From NCBI GenBank assembly GCA_016234685.1, contig JACRAT010000026.1:90289-154288 (forward strand): DNA of 64,000 nt, written 5' to 3'. Positions 34,479-44,447 of the stretch are shown piece after piece; position 1 is the first letter of the stretch; every line of letters begins with the position of its first letter. Below the pieces are notes generated by a model. That model made no database searches. It was not told the DNA's origin and saw nothing but the letters and a program-made list of their open reading frames with translations. The translations under genes and the position numbers were made by a program. Origin of the DNA: Nitrosomonadales bacterium (GTDB taxonomy: Bacteria > Pseudomonadota > Gammaproteobacteria > Burkholderiales > Gallionellaceae).

Positions 34479-35852
34479 TTAGAAGAATCCGATGCCGACT
34501 TGGAACAGTTTCTCGATCTTGCGCACCATCTGCTTGTTCAACACGAAGATGACGACGTGATCCTCCGCCTCGATGACGGTATCGTGGTGAGCAATGATGA
34601 CGGTATCACCGCGCACCAACGCGCCGATGGTCGCGCCCTTGGGTAGATCGATCTCTTCGATGCGCCGCCCCACCACGCGGGAAGAATGACGATCGCCGTG
34701 CGCCACCAGTTCCAGCGCCTCGGCTGCGCCGCGCCGCAAAGCGTGAACCACCGCCACATCACCCCGCCGCACATGCGCCAGCAAAGAACCGATGGTGACG
34801 CTGGCGGGCGAGAGCGCGATGTCGATCTTGCCGCCCTGCACCAGCCCAACGTAGGCGTTGCGATTGATGAGCGAAATGACCTTGCGTGCGCCCGCCCGCT
34901 TGGCCAGCAGAGCTGCCATGATGTTGTTCTCGTCGTCGTTGGTGAGCGCGCAGAACACGTCCACCTCGTCGATATGCTCCGCCAACATCAAAGTCTCGTC
35001 GGTGGCATCACCATTCAGCACCAGCGTACGCGACAACTCGCTCGCCAGACTTTCGCAGGTCTTCTTGTTGTGCTCGATCAGCTTGACCTGATAATCGCAC
35101 TCCAGCGACTTGGCCAGCCTGCGCCCGATGTTGCCGCCGCCGACGATCATCACCCGTTTGGCGGGGCGATCCATGCGGCGCAACTCCTTCAGCACGGTGC
35201 GGATGTTGCCGGTCGCCGCAATAAAAAAGATCTCGTCGCCATCCTGAATGACGGTATCGCCCTCCGGGATGATGGGCCGGTCATGGCGGAAGATGGCGGC
35301 GACGCGGGTGTCGATATGCGGCAGATTGGTGCGCAGATAGCGCAGTTCGCGCCCGACCAGCGGGCCGCCCTCGAAGGCCTTCACCGCCACCATCGAGGCG
35401 CGCCCTCCGGCGAATTCCAGCACCTGCAAGGCTTCGGGGAATTCGATCAGCTTGCCGATGTAGTCGGTCAGGATCTGCTCCGGGCAGATCGCCACATCGA
35501 CGCAGAAATTGTCGGTCGTAAAGAGCTCTGGATGATTCAAAAAGTCGGTGGCGCGGATACGGGCGATGCGCGTCGGCGTGTTGTACAAACTGGCGGCGAG
35601 CTTGCAGGCCAGCATGTTCACCTCGTCGCTCTGCGTCACCGCCAGCAGCATGTCCGCATCGGCGATGCCCGCCTGCTCCAGCACGGAAGGATGCGAAGCA
35701 CTGCCGACCACCGTGCGCAGGTCCAGCCTGTCCTGCATCAGCTTGAGCTTTTCTGTGTCGGTATCGACCACGGTAATGTCGTTGGCTTAGCCGACCAAGC
35801 TCTCAGCCACAGTGGAGCCGACCTGACCGGCCCCGAGTATCAGTATCTTCAA
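34479..35852 (-). pseudogene. trkA: TrkA potassium uptake regulator with in-frame stop at codon 22
   Basis: Read from a TTG at 35852 (ribosome site GAGAGG upstream), the frame gives KILILGAGQVGSTVAESLVG, the perfect TrkA NAD-binding N-terminus with GAGQVG, then TAA at 35789-35787, then continues in the same frame ANDITVVDTD and on to the end for 457 codons in total, the exact TrkA length. All the rest, including two RCK-N (second GGGNIG), two TrkA-C domains, is intact. One GAA/GAG to TAA change would explain it. Restart at GTG 35771 would yield a 430-residue protein lacking the first strand and the glycine loop, and no ribosome site is visible there. Sequencing error is possible. Confidence 0.85.
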
Positions 35853-35867
35853 GGGAGTTGCCTCTCG

Positions 35868-36683
35868 TTAATGCTGGCTGCGCAGCCAGCTCTTCCATTC
35901 GTCGAACAGCTTGGCATCCAGCGCGGCGATGACCGAGCGCTGCCAGATGTCGCCCTGATGGAAGTCGTCGTTATCCAGGCAGCAGGCCAGCCCGCCCGCT
36001 TCCGCCATGATGAGCGAACCGGCGGCGTAGTCCCACAGCTTTTGCCCCCCGTGCAGATAAGCGTCAAATCGACCTGCTGCGGTGTAACACCAGTCCAGCG
36101 TACATGCGCCGAAATTGCGCTGCGAACTGAACGGCGGCCTAGTCGCCAGACGTCCGGCCAGACTGGCATCGAGCCGTTTTAGATCGACGTTCGCCAGCGC
36201 CGCTTCCAGGGTATTCACCGTGACCCGACTTTGCAGCCGCTCACCGTTGAGGAATGCGCCGCGCCCTTGCTCCGCCGCAAAGGTCTCTTCGCCGACCGGA
36301 TCATAGACCACGCCCAGCACGCTACGCCCGTTGCGGATGAGCGCGACGGAGACGGCAAAGTACGGCAAACCGCGCACGAAGTTGGAAGTCCCGTCGATGG
36401 GGTCGATGCACCACAAGCCCTGCGCCAAGCCTTGCTCCCACAGCGCGTGCTGCTGCGCACTCTCCATCTCCTCGCCCACTACCGGCACATTGAGGATGGC
36501 TTGCAGCTTGCGCGTCAGCGCCTCTTGCGTCGCCAGATCGGCCTCGGTGCACAAGCTGCCGTCGGCCTTGCGTTGATGCGTCACCTTCAGGTAGCGCGGC
36601 ATGATCTCTTCAGCAGCGACCAGCTTGACCGCCGCCGTCACCGCCTTGAGCGTCGCACTCATGCCTGAAGGCGCGCGCTTCAT
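35868..36683 (-). CDS. inositol monophosphatase family protein
   Basis: This is a protein of about 271 residues of the Li-sensitive, Mg-dependent phosphatase superfamily. Family motifs are GEEME, the metal-binding DPIDGTSNFVRG and the C-terminal WDYAAGSLIMAEAGG. The start at 36683 overlaps the stop of the thioredoxin-like gene by 4 bases (ATGA); an ATG at 36662 also exists and has a CAGG before it. The true substrate (inositol phosphate, 3'-phosphoadenosine phosphate, fructose bisphosphate or histidinol phosphate) cannot be told. Confidence 0.9.
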   Translation of the reverse strand: MKRAPSGMSATLKAVTAAVKLVAAEEIMPRYLKVTHQRKADGSLCTEADLATQEALTRKLQAILNVPVVGEEMESAQQHALWEQGLAQGLWCIDPIDGTSNFVRGLPYFAVSVALIRNGRSVLGVVYDPVGEETFAAEQGRGAFLNGERLQSRVTVNTLEAALANVDLKRLDASLAGRLATRPPFSSQRNFGACTLDWCYTAAGRFDAYLHGGQKLWDYAAGSLIMAEAGGLACCLDNDDFHQGDIWQRSVIAALDAKLFDEWKSWLRSQH

Positions 36684-37237
36684 GCCTCGTCTTTCCATTT
36701 GATCGAGCAGCCCATACTGGCGAGTTGCTCCTGCGGGCCGTGGCCGGTGCGAGCAACTTGCAACATGGCATGAAACAGGTCGCGCTCGGCATCCGGCGCG
36801 GCTTCCTTGCGCGAAGCGTCCAGACGACCACGGTATTGCAACTCAAGGTCGGCGTTGAAGCCGAAGAAATCCGGCGTACAGACCGCACCGTAATCCTTGG
36901 CGATCTGCTGAGTCTCGTCCAGCACGTAAGGGAAGGGGTAGCCGTACTGTTCAGCGACCAGCTTCATGTTATCGAAGCTATCTTCGGCATAGTCTGCCGG
37001 GTCGTTGGACATGATGGCGATGCTGTTGATGCCGTACTGCTGCAACTCACGGGTGTCGCGGATGATGCGGTCACGGATGGATTTGACGTAAGGGCAATGA
37101 TTGCAGATAAACATCACCAACAAGCCCCGAGGCCCACGTGCAGATTCCAAAGTATGGCGCTTGCCGTCCACGCCCAACAACTCGAACTCCCGCGCCTTCC
37201 AGCCGAAATCACATAGCGGCGGCTGCAAACTTACCAT
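36680..37237 (-). CDS. thioredoxin-like (AhpC/TSA family) protein
   Basis: This is a 185-residue protein with a redox-type CxxC in FICNHCPYVKS (about 45-55) and the peroxiredoxin-like pattern DFGWKAREFELLGVDG at the start. It belongs to the cytosolic 'thioredoxin family' enzymes of unknown partner that carry CNHCPYV. The ATG at 37237 has AGGAGTC upstream. Length is standard. It is coupled to the inositol-phosphatase-family gene by a 4-base overlap. Confidence 0.9.
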   Translation of the reverse strand: MVSLQPPLCDFGWKAREFELLGVDGKRHTLESARGPRGLLVMFICNHCPYVKSIRDRIIRDTRELQQYGINSIAIMSNDPADYAEDSFDNMKLVAEQYGYPFPYVLDETQQIAKDYGAVCTPDFFGFNADLELQYRGRLDASRKEAAPDAERDLFHAMLQVARTGHGPQEQLASMGCSIKWKDEA

Positions 37238-37306
37238 TGCTGACTCCTGACAATCCATAGACTGCGGGTATATTATCACGCCGCCCCATCCATACCGAAC
37301 CCTGCG

Positions 37307-38041
37307 ATGCCTCGTTTCTACTGCCCTGCTCCGCTGCCTTCCGGCGACACCTGCGAACTTCCGCCCGAAGCCGCCCACCACGCCAGCCGCGTGCTGCGCC
37401 TGCGCGTACACGATGCCGTGCAGATCTTCGACGGCGCGGGCCATGCGCTCGATGCCCGCATCAGCGAGATCAGCGGCAAGCACGTCTGGCTGGATCGGCT
37501 CCACCCGTGCCCCGTCGAAGCTGCGCCGCCGCTGCACATCGTGCTGGCGCAAGCCATGTCCAGCAGCGACAAGATGGACTGGGTGGTGCAAAAAGCCACA
37601 GAACTGGGCGCCGCCGAGATCCAGCCGGTGCAGACCCAGCGCAGCGTCGCCAAACTCACCGCCGAACGCGCCGAAAAGCGCACCGAACACTGGCGCGGCG
37701 TGATCCTCGCCGCCTGCGAACAATGCGGACGCGACCGCCTGCCGCAAGTCCACGCCCCGCTGGAGCTCAGCCACTGGCTGGCGCAGGAGAAGGATGCGCC
37801 CGGCAGCAAATTCATCCTACTACCCGACGGCGCGACCGGCCTGCCCAGCCAGCCCAGACCGCAAGTCCGCGTCACCCTGCTGATCGGCCCGGAAGGCGGC
37901 TTCAGCCCGGACGAAGCGCAGATGGCGCAACTAGCGGGCTACCAGCCCATCCTGCTCGGCCCGCGCGTGCTCCGCACCGAGACTGCCGCCGTAGCGGGCC
38001 TCACCGCGCTGCAACTGCTATGGGGAGATTTGGGCGAGTAG
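37307..38041 (+). CDS. rsmE: 16S rRNA (uracil1498-N3)-methyltransferase
   Basis: This is a 244-residue SPOUT methyltransferase. N-terminal PUA-like part is followed by the trefoil-knot domain with LLIGPEGGFSPDE and LGPRVLRTETAAVAGL, both diagnostic for RsmE; MDWVVQKATELG is also conserved. It methylates U1498 of 16S rRNA in the decoding centre. It is transcribed towards the leftward SPOR gene, from which it is separated by 10 bases without a clear terminator. Confidence 0.96.
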   Translation: MPRFYCPAPLPSGDTCELPPEAAHHASRVLRLRVHDAVQIFDGAGHALDARISEISGKHVWLDRLHPCPVEAAPPLHIVLAQAMSSSDKMDWVVQKATELGAAEIQPVQTQRSVAKLTAERAEKRTEHWRGVILAACEQCGRDRLPQVHAPLELSHWLAQEKDAPGSKFILLPDGATGLPSQPRPQVRVTLLIGPEGGFSPDEAQMAQLAGYQPILLGPRVLRTETAAVAGLTALQLLWGDLGE

Positions 38042-38051
38042 CTCGTCCGAC

Positions 38052-38807
38052 CTACCTCTTGGCCGCCGCCTTGCACTGCACCGTCTTAACGTCGCTCCCG
38101 GCGAACTGCTTGGGCAAGGCGCCCACCTTCCCAGCCGTAGCCGCATCCAGATCTTTGAGCGCGAAGCGCACGAATTCGATGCGGCTCATGTATTCGCCCA
38201 CTGTCGCATCGGCAACGCCTTTACCGGCTTTCAACTGACTCAACTGCGTCTGCGCCATCGTCTTGGTTTTGAACATGCCCAGCGAGATCGCGCCCTGCCA
38301 CTTGCCGCCGTCCTGCACCACGAAGTAATCGGTGATGCCGCTGGCCTTGAGTTGGGCGACGCGATTGGTCAGCGCCTGATTGTGCAGCGGAGGCACATAG
38401 ACCCAATAGCCTTCGAGATGCTCGACCGGGCGACGCGCCAGATGCTCCGCCGACACCATCCCGGCCAGCGACTTGCTGGCACGCACCAGTTCATCGCCGG
38501 AGAAATCGCCCCACTCCAGACAGACGTGCGGAGCAGCCGGTGCTGGCGGGCGCGCAGCTGCGACGACAGGACTCGGCGTAGCGACCGGCTTCGCCGCAAC
38601 GGGAGCGGCGACAGAAGATGCCGCCGGACTGGAGGCCGGAGCAGCAGCGGAAGCCGCCGTCACGCCTGTCACCAGCTTGATCTTTTGCGGGTTGATCGCC
38701 TCCAGCTCCAGCGATTCGCGGCTGTCTTCAGTCAGTGCACCGCCCCACTGCATGACTGCAAAGAACACCAGATTGATCGCCAGCAACGCCCAAAACACCG
38801 CCCTCAT
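38052..38807 (-). CDS. SPOR domain-containing membrane protein
   Basis: This is a 251-residue protein with one N-terminal membrane helix (about 4-20, WALLAINLVFFAVMQW), an Ala/Pro/Val-rich linker (about 55-100) and a C-terminal SPOR-like domain (about 105-215, including VYVPPLHNQ and YFVVQDGGKWQGAISLGMF). SPOR domains bind denuded peptidoglycan at the division site. The start at 38807 overlaps the coaX stop by 4 bases. This coaX-SPOR pairing is frequent in betaproteobacteria. Confidence 0.88.
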   Translation of the reverse strand: MRAVFWALLAINLVFFAVMQWGGALTEDSRESLELEAINPQKIKLVTGVTAASAAAPASSPAASSVAAPVAAKPVATPSPVVAAARPPAPAAPHVCLEWGDFSGDELVRASKSLAGMVSAEHLARRPVEHLEGYWVYVPPLHNQALTNRVAQLKASGITDYFVVQDGGKWQGAISLGMFKTKTMAQTQLSQLKAGKGVADATVGEYMSRIEFVRFALKDLDAATAGKVGALPKQFAGSDVKTVQCKAAAKR

Positions 38808-39520
38808 CGTGCCTCCCGTGAAATGAAATGCAAACCTTGCAACACTAGATCGTCCACCCGTTCCAGCGGCAGACCAAGATGCATCGCGATACTGCCTACC
38901 GCCCCGCCGCTCAGGATACACACTGCGTCCGGCTGACGCAGCCTGGCGTGTTGCAGCCGGATCGCACCGACCGTAGCCTGGATCGCACCGCTGAAGATAG
39001 CGTCTGCCGTGTTGCGTGGAAAGTCGGTATATGCGCCGGTGGCATCCTTAAGTTGCGCCGTGCCGCCCAGCAAGCTGGACTGCATCAGCCCGATGCCGGG
39101 CAGGATCAGCCCACCCAAGAATTCGCCGCTCCCAGACAAGGCATCCACCGTCGTGGCCGTGCCGCAATTGACTACCAGACAGGCGCGGCTCTGGAGCTGC
39201 CTAGCGGCGATCAGCGCCGCCCAGCGATCGCTGCCAAGCTGGCTGGGGCGCTCGTAGGTGTTGCGTATGCCGCACTGCTCCGCTTGCGCGACGATGAACT
39301 CCGGCTCGACCCGCCAAAGCGCGCACGCCGCCGACAGTTGCTCGGCCACCGCCGCGCCCGCCACATTGGAGACCAGCACCCGCTCCGGTGGCTCACATCC
39401 GGCGAACTGCGCCGCCAGCACCGCCGCCTGCGCCGTGTCGAGCGCACCTCGCTGCCTATCCTCGGGCCAGCACCATTTGATGCGCGAGTTGCCCGCGTCG
39501 ATCAGTAGGAGGAAGCTCAT
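38804..39520 (-). CDS. coaX: type III pantothenate kinase
   Basis: This is a 238-residue enzyme for the first step of coenzyme A synthesis. ASKHA-fold motifs are present: LLIDAGNSRIKW (1-15, phosphate 1 with D8), GSDRWAALIAAR, VVNCGTATTVDAL and GGLILPGIGLMQSSL. The start at 39520 is chosen since it gives the canonical beginning and overlaps the birA stop by 4 bases. CoaX enzymes are not inhibited by CoA and need a monovalent cation. Confidence 0.95.
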   Translation of the reverse strand: MSFLLLIDAGNSRIKWCWPEDRQRGALDTAQAAVLAAQFAGCEPPERVLVSNVAGAAVAEQLSAACALWRVEPEFIVAQAEQCGIRNTYERPSQLGSDRWAALIAARQLQSRACLVVNCGTATTVDALSGSGEFLGGLILPGIGLMQSSLLGGTAQLKDATGAYTDFPRNTADAIFSGAIQATVGAIRLQHARLRQPDAVCILSGGAVGSIAMHLGLPLERVDDLVLQGLHFISREAR

Positions 39521-40515
39521 TGCACCATCCGCAGGCTGACTTCGCCTGAGTTGATCTGGCGTTCGCCATTGGCGGTCTCCAACCTTAGCGCGCCGTCGGC
39601 GGCCACGCCCCGGGCGATGCCGGGCAAGCTCACGCCATCCGGCATCAGCATCCGCACCTCGCCGTCCTGCGCAGCATGGCGGCGCTCCCACTCGGCGCGG
39701 AACGGCGTAAAGCCGTGTGCGGCGAAGCCATCGAGCACCTCGGCCAACTCGCGCAGAACAACGGCGAGCAGCCGGTTGCGCTCGGGCCGCGCGCCCATCC
39801 GGCTCAGACAAGTCACCGGCTGATCGACCTGCCGCAGCACGTCTTCCGGCAGAGAAAGGTTGAGGCCGATGCCGATGATGACGGCGGACGGCCCGAGCAT
39901 GTCGCCCTGCGCTTCGATCAGGATACCGGCGAGTTTGGCACGATCCGGCCCCAGCACATCGTTCGGCCATTTCAACCGCGCGTCAGCGATGCCCAGTCTC
40001 TCCAGCGCACGGGCGACGGCAAGGCCCGCCGCCAGACTCAGGCCGGAAAGCGCCGCCAGCCCGCAGTCGAAACGCCAGAGCAGCGAAAAGGTCAGCGCGT
40101 TGCCCAGCCCAGAATGCCAAGTGCGCCCCAGCCGCCCGCGCCCGGCGCTCTGCCACTCGACCGCCAACACCGAGCCGGAAGGCGCGCCCTGCGCCGCCCG
40201 CCGGGTGAGCAGCGAATTGCTGGAGGCAGCGCCGTCGAGTATCTCGACACTGAAACGGCAAGCCACATCACCGAGTTCGGCGCGCAGCTTGTCGATCTCC
40301 AGCCATTGCGGCGGCTCGGGTAGGCGGTAGCCGCGCCCGCGCACCCGATACAGCGTCAGGCCGAAGCCCGCTGCATCGCTCAAAGCATTGTGGACGCTGG
40401 CGCGCGAGACGCCGAACTGCGCCGCCATCCGTTCGCCGGAATGGAACTCGCCATCCGCCAGCAAACGCAGTAGGGCGAAGGTGAGAGGTTTCGGGGCAAG
40501 GGTGGCGGCGCTCAT
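39517..40515 (-). CDS. birA: biotin-protein ligase / biotin operon repressor
   Basis: This is a 332-residue bifunctional protein. The N-terminal winged helix (about 10-65, GERMAAQFGVSRASVHNAL) suggests it still represses biotin genes, and the catalytic domain has AGRGRLGRTWHSG (ATP/biotin loop) and KWPNDVL. A small C-terminal SH3-like domain follows. It is the first gene of the birA-coaX-SPOR run with 4-base overlaps at each junction, a known arrangement. Confidence 0.94.
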   Translation of the reverse strand: MSAATLAPKPLTFALLRLLADGEFHSGERMAAQFGVSRASVHNALSDAAGFGLTLYRVRGRGYRLPEPPQWLEIDKLRAELGDVACRFSVEILDGAASSNSLLTRRAAQGAPSGSVLAVEWQSAGRGRLGRTWHSGLGNALTFSLLWRFDCGLAALSGLSLAAGLAVARALERLGIADARLKWPNDVLGPDRAKLAGILIEAQGDMLGPSAVIIGIGLNLSLPEDVLRQVDQPVTCLSRMGARPERNRLLAVVLRELAEVLDGFAAHGFTPFRAEWERRHAAQDGEVRMLMPDGVSLPGIARGVAADGALRLETANGERQINSGEVSLRMVQ

Positions 40516-40587
40516 CGAGCGGGATCTAGGCGAGGACAGCGATGGCGAAGCACGGGCCGAGGCAGCATCGTGTCGGCCCGAAGATCA

Positions 40588-40842
40588 TTATTCGCCCGCA
40601 GGCAGAGCGGCGCTCACGCTGTCGAGCGCGTCTTTCAGCGATTCTTCCGGCAGATCGTTCACCAGCTTGGAAAGCAGCTCCGCCGCTTCCGCCGCCTCGT
40701 CCGGCAGGTCGCGCCCATCGGTGTTGGCGACGAAGACGGCAGCAGCGCCGACCACCTTGAGCAAGCTGGCGCGCTCCTGCATCAACATCTCGACCTCTTC
40801 GCGCAGCATGGCGACTTCTTGTTGGTTCAACTGGTGTGGCAT
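40588..40842 (-). CDS. small acidic protein of unknown function
   Basis: This is an 84-residue cytosolic protein: an N-terminal amphipathic helix or coiled coil (LREEVEMLMQERASLLKVVGAAAVFV) and an acidic helical second half (LPDEAAEAAELLSKLVNDLPEESLKDALDSV). The ATG at 40842 gives a compact product; there is an in-frame extension upstream into the maeB end, unlikely to be used. It follows maeB by 10 bases, so it is likely in the same transcript. No family recognised. Confidence 0.65.
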   Translation of the reverse strand: MPHQLNQQEVAMLREEVEMLMQERASLLKVVGAAAVFVANTDGRDLPDEAAEAAELLSKLVNDLPEESLKDALDSVSAALPAGE

Positions 40843-40852
40843 GGTGTTTCTC

Positions 40853-43123
40853 CTAGTGTGTCTTGACGCCCGCGACGGCCAGCGCACTCATGTTGACGAT
40901 GCGGCGCACAGTGGCTGACGAAGTCAGGACGTGGACGGATTTATTGGCTCCGAGCAGGATGGGGCCGATGGCGATGCCGTCGCCCGCCACCGTCTTGAGC
41001 AGGTTGTAGGCAATGTTCGCTGCATCCAAGTTAGGCATGATGAGTAGATTGGCATCGCCCTTGAGGCGCGAGTTCTGCAACAGCTCGGCGCGTATGCTTT
41101 CGGTCAGGGCGGCGTCGCCGTGCATCTCGCCTTCCACTTCCAGTTCGGGTGCGAGTTGCTCCAGCAGTACGCGGGCCTGCGCCATCTTGCGGGCGGAAGC
41201 GTCGCTGAAACTGCCGAAATTGGAGTGCGACAGCAATGCCACGCGCGGCTCGATACCAAAACGGCGTACCTCGTCTGCCGCCAGCAAGGCCATTCTGGCG
41301 ATCTCTTCGGCGGAAGGATCGAGATTGATGTGGGTGTCGCAGATGAACAGATTGCGCTTGGGCAACAGCAGGATGTTCATCGCCGCGAAGACGCTGGCAT
41401 CCGGTGCTAGGCCGATCACGTCACGCACAGCGGGCAGATGCTCCAGTGGCTGACCGACCGTGCCGCACAACATCGCATCGGCCGCGCCCATGTGTACCAG
41501 CATGGCGGCGATCAGCGTGGTGTCGTGACGCAGCGCATATTTCGCCGCTTCCACGGTGACGCCCTGACGCTCGGCCAGAGCATGGTAGGCCTCCCAGTAA
41601 TCGCGATAGCGCGGGTCATCTTCGGGGTTGACCACCTCGAAGTGCTCGCTGGCGCGGATGCGCAGCCCGAGTTTCTTGATGCGCATGTCGATCACGAAGG
41701 GCCGACCGACTAGGATCGGGCGCGCCAGACCTTCGTCCACCACGGTCTGCACGGCATGCAGCACGCGCGCATCCTCACCTTCGGCGTAGACTAGGCGTTT
41801 GGGCGCGCGCTTGGCGGCATCGAACACCGGCTTCATCAACATACCGGACTGGTGGATGAAGTAGGAGAGCTGTTCGCGGTAGGCATCCATGTCGGCGATG
41901 GGGCGCTCGGCCACGCCGCTGTCCATCGCCGCCTGCGCCACAGCGGGTGCGATGCGGGTGATGAGGCGCGGATCGAAAGGCTTGGGGATCAGCGAATCCT
42001 GCCCGAAGCCCGCCGACTCTTCGCCGTACACGGCGGCTACTGCGTCGGACTGTTCTGCCTCAGCCAATTCGGCGATGGCGTGGACGGCAGCCAGCTTCAT
42101 CTCCTCGTTGATGGTGGATGCACCCACGTCCAGCGCCCCCCGGAAGATGTAAGGGAAGCACAGCGCGTTGTTGACCTGATTCGGATAGTCCGAACGCCCG
42201 GTCGCTAGGATCGCATCGGGGCGCACCGCGCGCGCCACGTCAGGCAGGATCTCGGGATGCGGGTTCGCCAGCGCGAAGATCAGCGGACGCTGCGCCATCT
42301 CCAGCACCATCTCGGGCTTGAGCACACCGCCTGCCGAGAGGCCGAGGAACACGTCCGCCCCGGCGATGACCTCGCCCAGCGTGCGGGCAGAAGTCTCGAT
42401 GGCGTAGCGCGCCTTGTTGTCATCCATTTCTTCGGTGCGGCCCTGATAGACCACACCCTTGATGTCGGTAACGGTGATGTTCTCCATCCTCACGCCCAGC
42501 GCCACCAGCATATCGAGACAAGCCAAAGCAGCAGCGCCCGCGCCGCTCACCACCAGTTTGATCTTGGCGATGTCTTTCTCGACGACCTTCAGGCCATTCA
42601 GCAAAGCCGCGCCGACGATGATCGCCGTGCCGTGCTGGTCGTCATGGAACACCGGGATGGACATGCGTTCGCGCAGCTTGCGCTCGATGTAGAAGCATTC
42701 CGGCGCTTTGATGTCTTCGAGGTTGATGCCGCCGAAGGTCGGCTCCAGCGCGGCGATGATGTCCACCAGCTTATCAGGGTCGTTCTCGGCGATCTCGATG
42801 TCGAACACGTCGATGCCGGCGAATTTCTTGAACAGTACGCCCTTGCCTTCCATCACCGGCTTGCCCGCCAAGGGGCCGATGTTGCCCAGACCCAGCACGG
42901 CGGTGCCGTTGGAGATGACCGCGACCAGATTGCCGCGCGCAGTGAGCGTGCGCGCCTCGCCGGGATCGCGCACGATCTCCTCGCAAGCTGCGGCGACGCC
43001 GGGGGAATAAGCCAGCGCGAGATCGCGTTGGGTCAACATCGGTTTGCTAGCGGTGACGGTGATCTTGCCGGGGGGATTTTGGCGGTGGTATTGCAGCGCC
43101 GCCTGCCGCAGTTGCTCGTCCAT
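40853..43123 (-). CDS. maeB: NADP-dependent malic enzyme (MaeB type)
   Basis: This 756-residue enzyme converts malate to pyruvate. It has the malic enzyme domain (about 1-420; motifs [28 protein letters not shown]) fused to a C-terminal phosphotransacetylase-like regulatory domain (about 430-750; [17 protein letters not shown] at the end), the MaeB architecture. In MaeB the C-terminal part binds acetyl-CoA as an allosteric effector but has no PTA activity. The ATG at 43123 (MDEQLRQ) matches family starts; an upstream ATG at 43138 is possible. A TATAAT on the minus strand lies 28 bases upstream. Confidence 0.94.
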   Translation of the reverse strand: MDEQLRQAALQYHRQNPPGKITVTASKPMLTQRDLALAYSPGVAAACEEIVRDPGEARTLTARGNLVAVISNGTAVLGLGNIGPLAGKPVMEGKGVLFKKFAGIDVFDIEIAENDPDKLVDIIAALEPTFGGINLEDIKAPECFYIERKLRERMSIPVFHDDQHGTAIIVGAALLNGLKVVEKDIAKIKLVVSGAGAAALACLDMLVALGVRMENITVTDIKGVVYQGRTEEMDDNKARYAIETSARTLGEVIAGADVFLGLSAGGVLKPEMVLEMAQRPLIFALANPHPEILPDVARAVRPDAILATGRSDYPNQVNNALCFPYIFRGALDVGASTINEEMKLAAVHAIAELAEAEQSDAVAAVYGEESAGFGQDSLIPKPFDPRLITRIAPAVAQAAMDSGVAERPIADMDAYREQLSYFIHQSGMLMKPVFDAAKRAPKRLVYAEGEDARVLHAVQTVVDEGLARPILVGRPFVIDMRIKKLGLRIRASEHFEVVNPEDDPRYRDYWEAYHALAERQGVTVEAAKYALRHDTTLIAAMLVHMGAADAMLCGTVGQPLEHLPAVRDVIGLAPDASVFAAMNILLLPKRNLFICDTHINLDPSAEEIARMALLAADEVRRFGIEPRVALLSHSNFGSFSDASARKMAQARVLLEQLAPELEVEGEMHGDAALTESIRAELLQNSRLKGDANLLIMPNLDAANIAYNLLKTVAGDGIAIGPILLGANKSVHVLTSSATVRRIVNMSALAVAGVKTH

Positions 43124-43151
43124 GATGTACTCATTCAACAGAATGGGCCGG

Positions 43152-43157
43152 ATTATA
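43152..43157 (-). promoter_or_regulatory. candidate -10 box of maeB
   Basis: The minus strand carries TATAAT here, 28 bases before the preferred maeB ATG. An 11-base palindrome AGGGATTCCCT sits next to it (about 43162-43172), in a position where a repressor would block the promoter. No clear -35 is seen. Confidence 0.45.
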
Positions 43158-43235
43158 CCTGAGGGAATCCCTGATTCGTCCTATCTGGGGGGCGTGTTAA
43201 ATATCACTCATGGCAGGGAACCAAGTCGGCTTTGC

Positions 43236-43241
43236 TATAAT
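43236..43241 (+). promoter_or_regulatory. candidate -10 box of the hydrolase-ACP-KAS unit
   Basis: TATAAT preceded by TTTGC lies 49 bases before the hydrolase ATG, in the divergent gap with maeB. No good -35 is present. Confidence 0.45.
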
Positions 43242-43290
43242 CAGACTTACACCGATAAACCGCTGGCATCACCTCTAAAAGACTCAAGCA

Positions 43291-44163
43291 ATGAAACCCA
43301 TGGAATTCCACGCCGGGGAGCACGCCGTACTGCTGGTACACGGCCTCTCCAGCACCCCCGTCGAGATGCAGCCGCTGGCGAAGCGTCTGCACAAAGCTGG
43401 TTACAGCGTCCGCGTGCCTTACTTCAAAGGCTACAGCTACGAGGCGGGCTACGATGCGCACTCCGTCACCGCTTGGCGCGACTGGCAGAATCAAGTGATG
43501 CTGGAACTGCGCGACATGAAACGCCAATACAAGACTGTCGCCGTCGGCGGACTATGCATGGGCGCGGTGCTGTCGCTCAGTGTGGCGATCGAAGCCAGCA
43601 AAGAGATCAGCGGGCTTTCGCTGCTCGCCACCACCCTGTATTACGACGGCTGGAGCATCCCTTGGTATCGCTTCCTGCTGCCGCTGGGCTATTACACCCC
43701 GTTCCGTTACTGGTACGCCTACCGCGAACGCGAACCGTTCGGCCTGAAGAACGAGGCGCTACGCACTTGGGTGGCGCGCGAGATGGCATCCAAGACCTCG
43801 TCCATCGCGGGCGCATCCAAGCTGACTCTGCCCGCCATCCATGAGGGCGAATTGCTCATCAAGCATGTGCGCCGCAATCTGCACCGGGTCTCCGCGCCGA
43901 CGCTGCTGATCCACGCCGAGGAAGATGACGTCTCCACCCCGCGCAGCGCCGAACTGGTCGCCAACACCATCAGCTCGGACAAGATACAAAAGATCATGCT
44001 GCACAACAGCTATCACATGATTACGCTGGATAACGAACGCGAACGCGTCGCCGACGAGACCATCTCCTTCTTCAATGGCCTTACTGGCAACGGCACAAAT
44101 TCGGAAAATCAAGCACCTGTGGTATCATCGCCGCGCCGCCTGAGCTTGGTACGTTCAGCTTAG
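43291..44163 (+). CDS. alpha/beta hydrolase with Cys nucleophile (carboxylesterase/acyltransferase-like)
   Basis: This is a 290-residue alpha/beta-hydrolase similar to Est30-type carboxylesterases (HAVLLVHGLSSTPVEMQPLA at the oxyanion-hole side). At the nucleophile elbow, the usual G-x-S-x-G is GLCMG, placing Cys89 as the nucleophile; the acid (D212/D213 in HAEEDDVSTP) and base (H242 in NSYHMIT) are present. Cys in this position is known in dienelactone hydrolases and PHA synthases, the latter an acyl-chain transferase. It is 28 bp upstream of an ACP gene, so acyl transfer to or from ACP is plausible, but this is inference. Confidence 0.85.
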   Translation: MKPMEFHAGEHAVLLVHGLSSTPVEMQPLAKRLHKAGYSVRVPYFKGYSYEAGYDAHSVTAWRDWQNQVMLELRDMKRQYKTVAVGGLCMGAVLSLSVAIEASKEISGLSLLATTLYYDGWSIPWYRFLLPLGYYTPFRYWYAYREREPFGLKNEALRTWVAREMASKTSSIAGASKLTLPAIHEGELLIKHVRRNLHRVSAPTLLIHAEEDDVSTPRSAELVANTISSDKIQKIMLHNSYHMITLDNERERVADETISFFNGLTGNGTNSENQAPVVSSPRRLSLVRSA

Positions 44164-44191
44164 GTCAGTCAGACCGCAAACAGGATATTCA

Positions 44192-44443
44192 ATGAGCACA
44201 CTGCAAACCATACAGCGCATGATTTCCGAGCAATTCGAGCTCAAGCTCGAAGACCTCGTGCCCCAAGCCACACTGGAATCCTTGGGACTGGATTCACTCT
44301 CCGTGATCGAATTCATGTTCAACCTCGAAGACGAATTCAAGATCAAGCTCTCCAACGAACTGCTGGAAAACATCAAGACCCTGCAAGACGTGGTCGACAT
44401 CATCGAAAAGCAGGTTGCGGAGCAACACGGCAAGGCAGAATAA
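44192..44443 (+). CDS. acyl carrier protein
   Basis: This is an 83-residue ACP. The phosphopantetheine site is S35 in LGLDSLSVIEF, after the characteristic E-rich helix 1; helix III DEFKIKLSNELLENIKTLQ follows. It is not the housekeeping acpP (the fabD-G-acpP-fabF cluster is not here) and it has a C-terminal tail HGKAE. It lies 28 bases after the hydrolase and 4 bases before a KAS gene, so it is a dedicated carrier for that pair. Confidence 0.93.
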   Translation: MSTLQTIQRMISEQFELKLEDLVPQATLESLGLDSLSVIEFMFNLEDEFKIKLSNELLENIKTLQDVVDIIEKQVAEQHGKAE

Positions 44444-44447
44444 TCCG

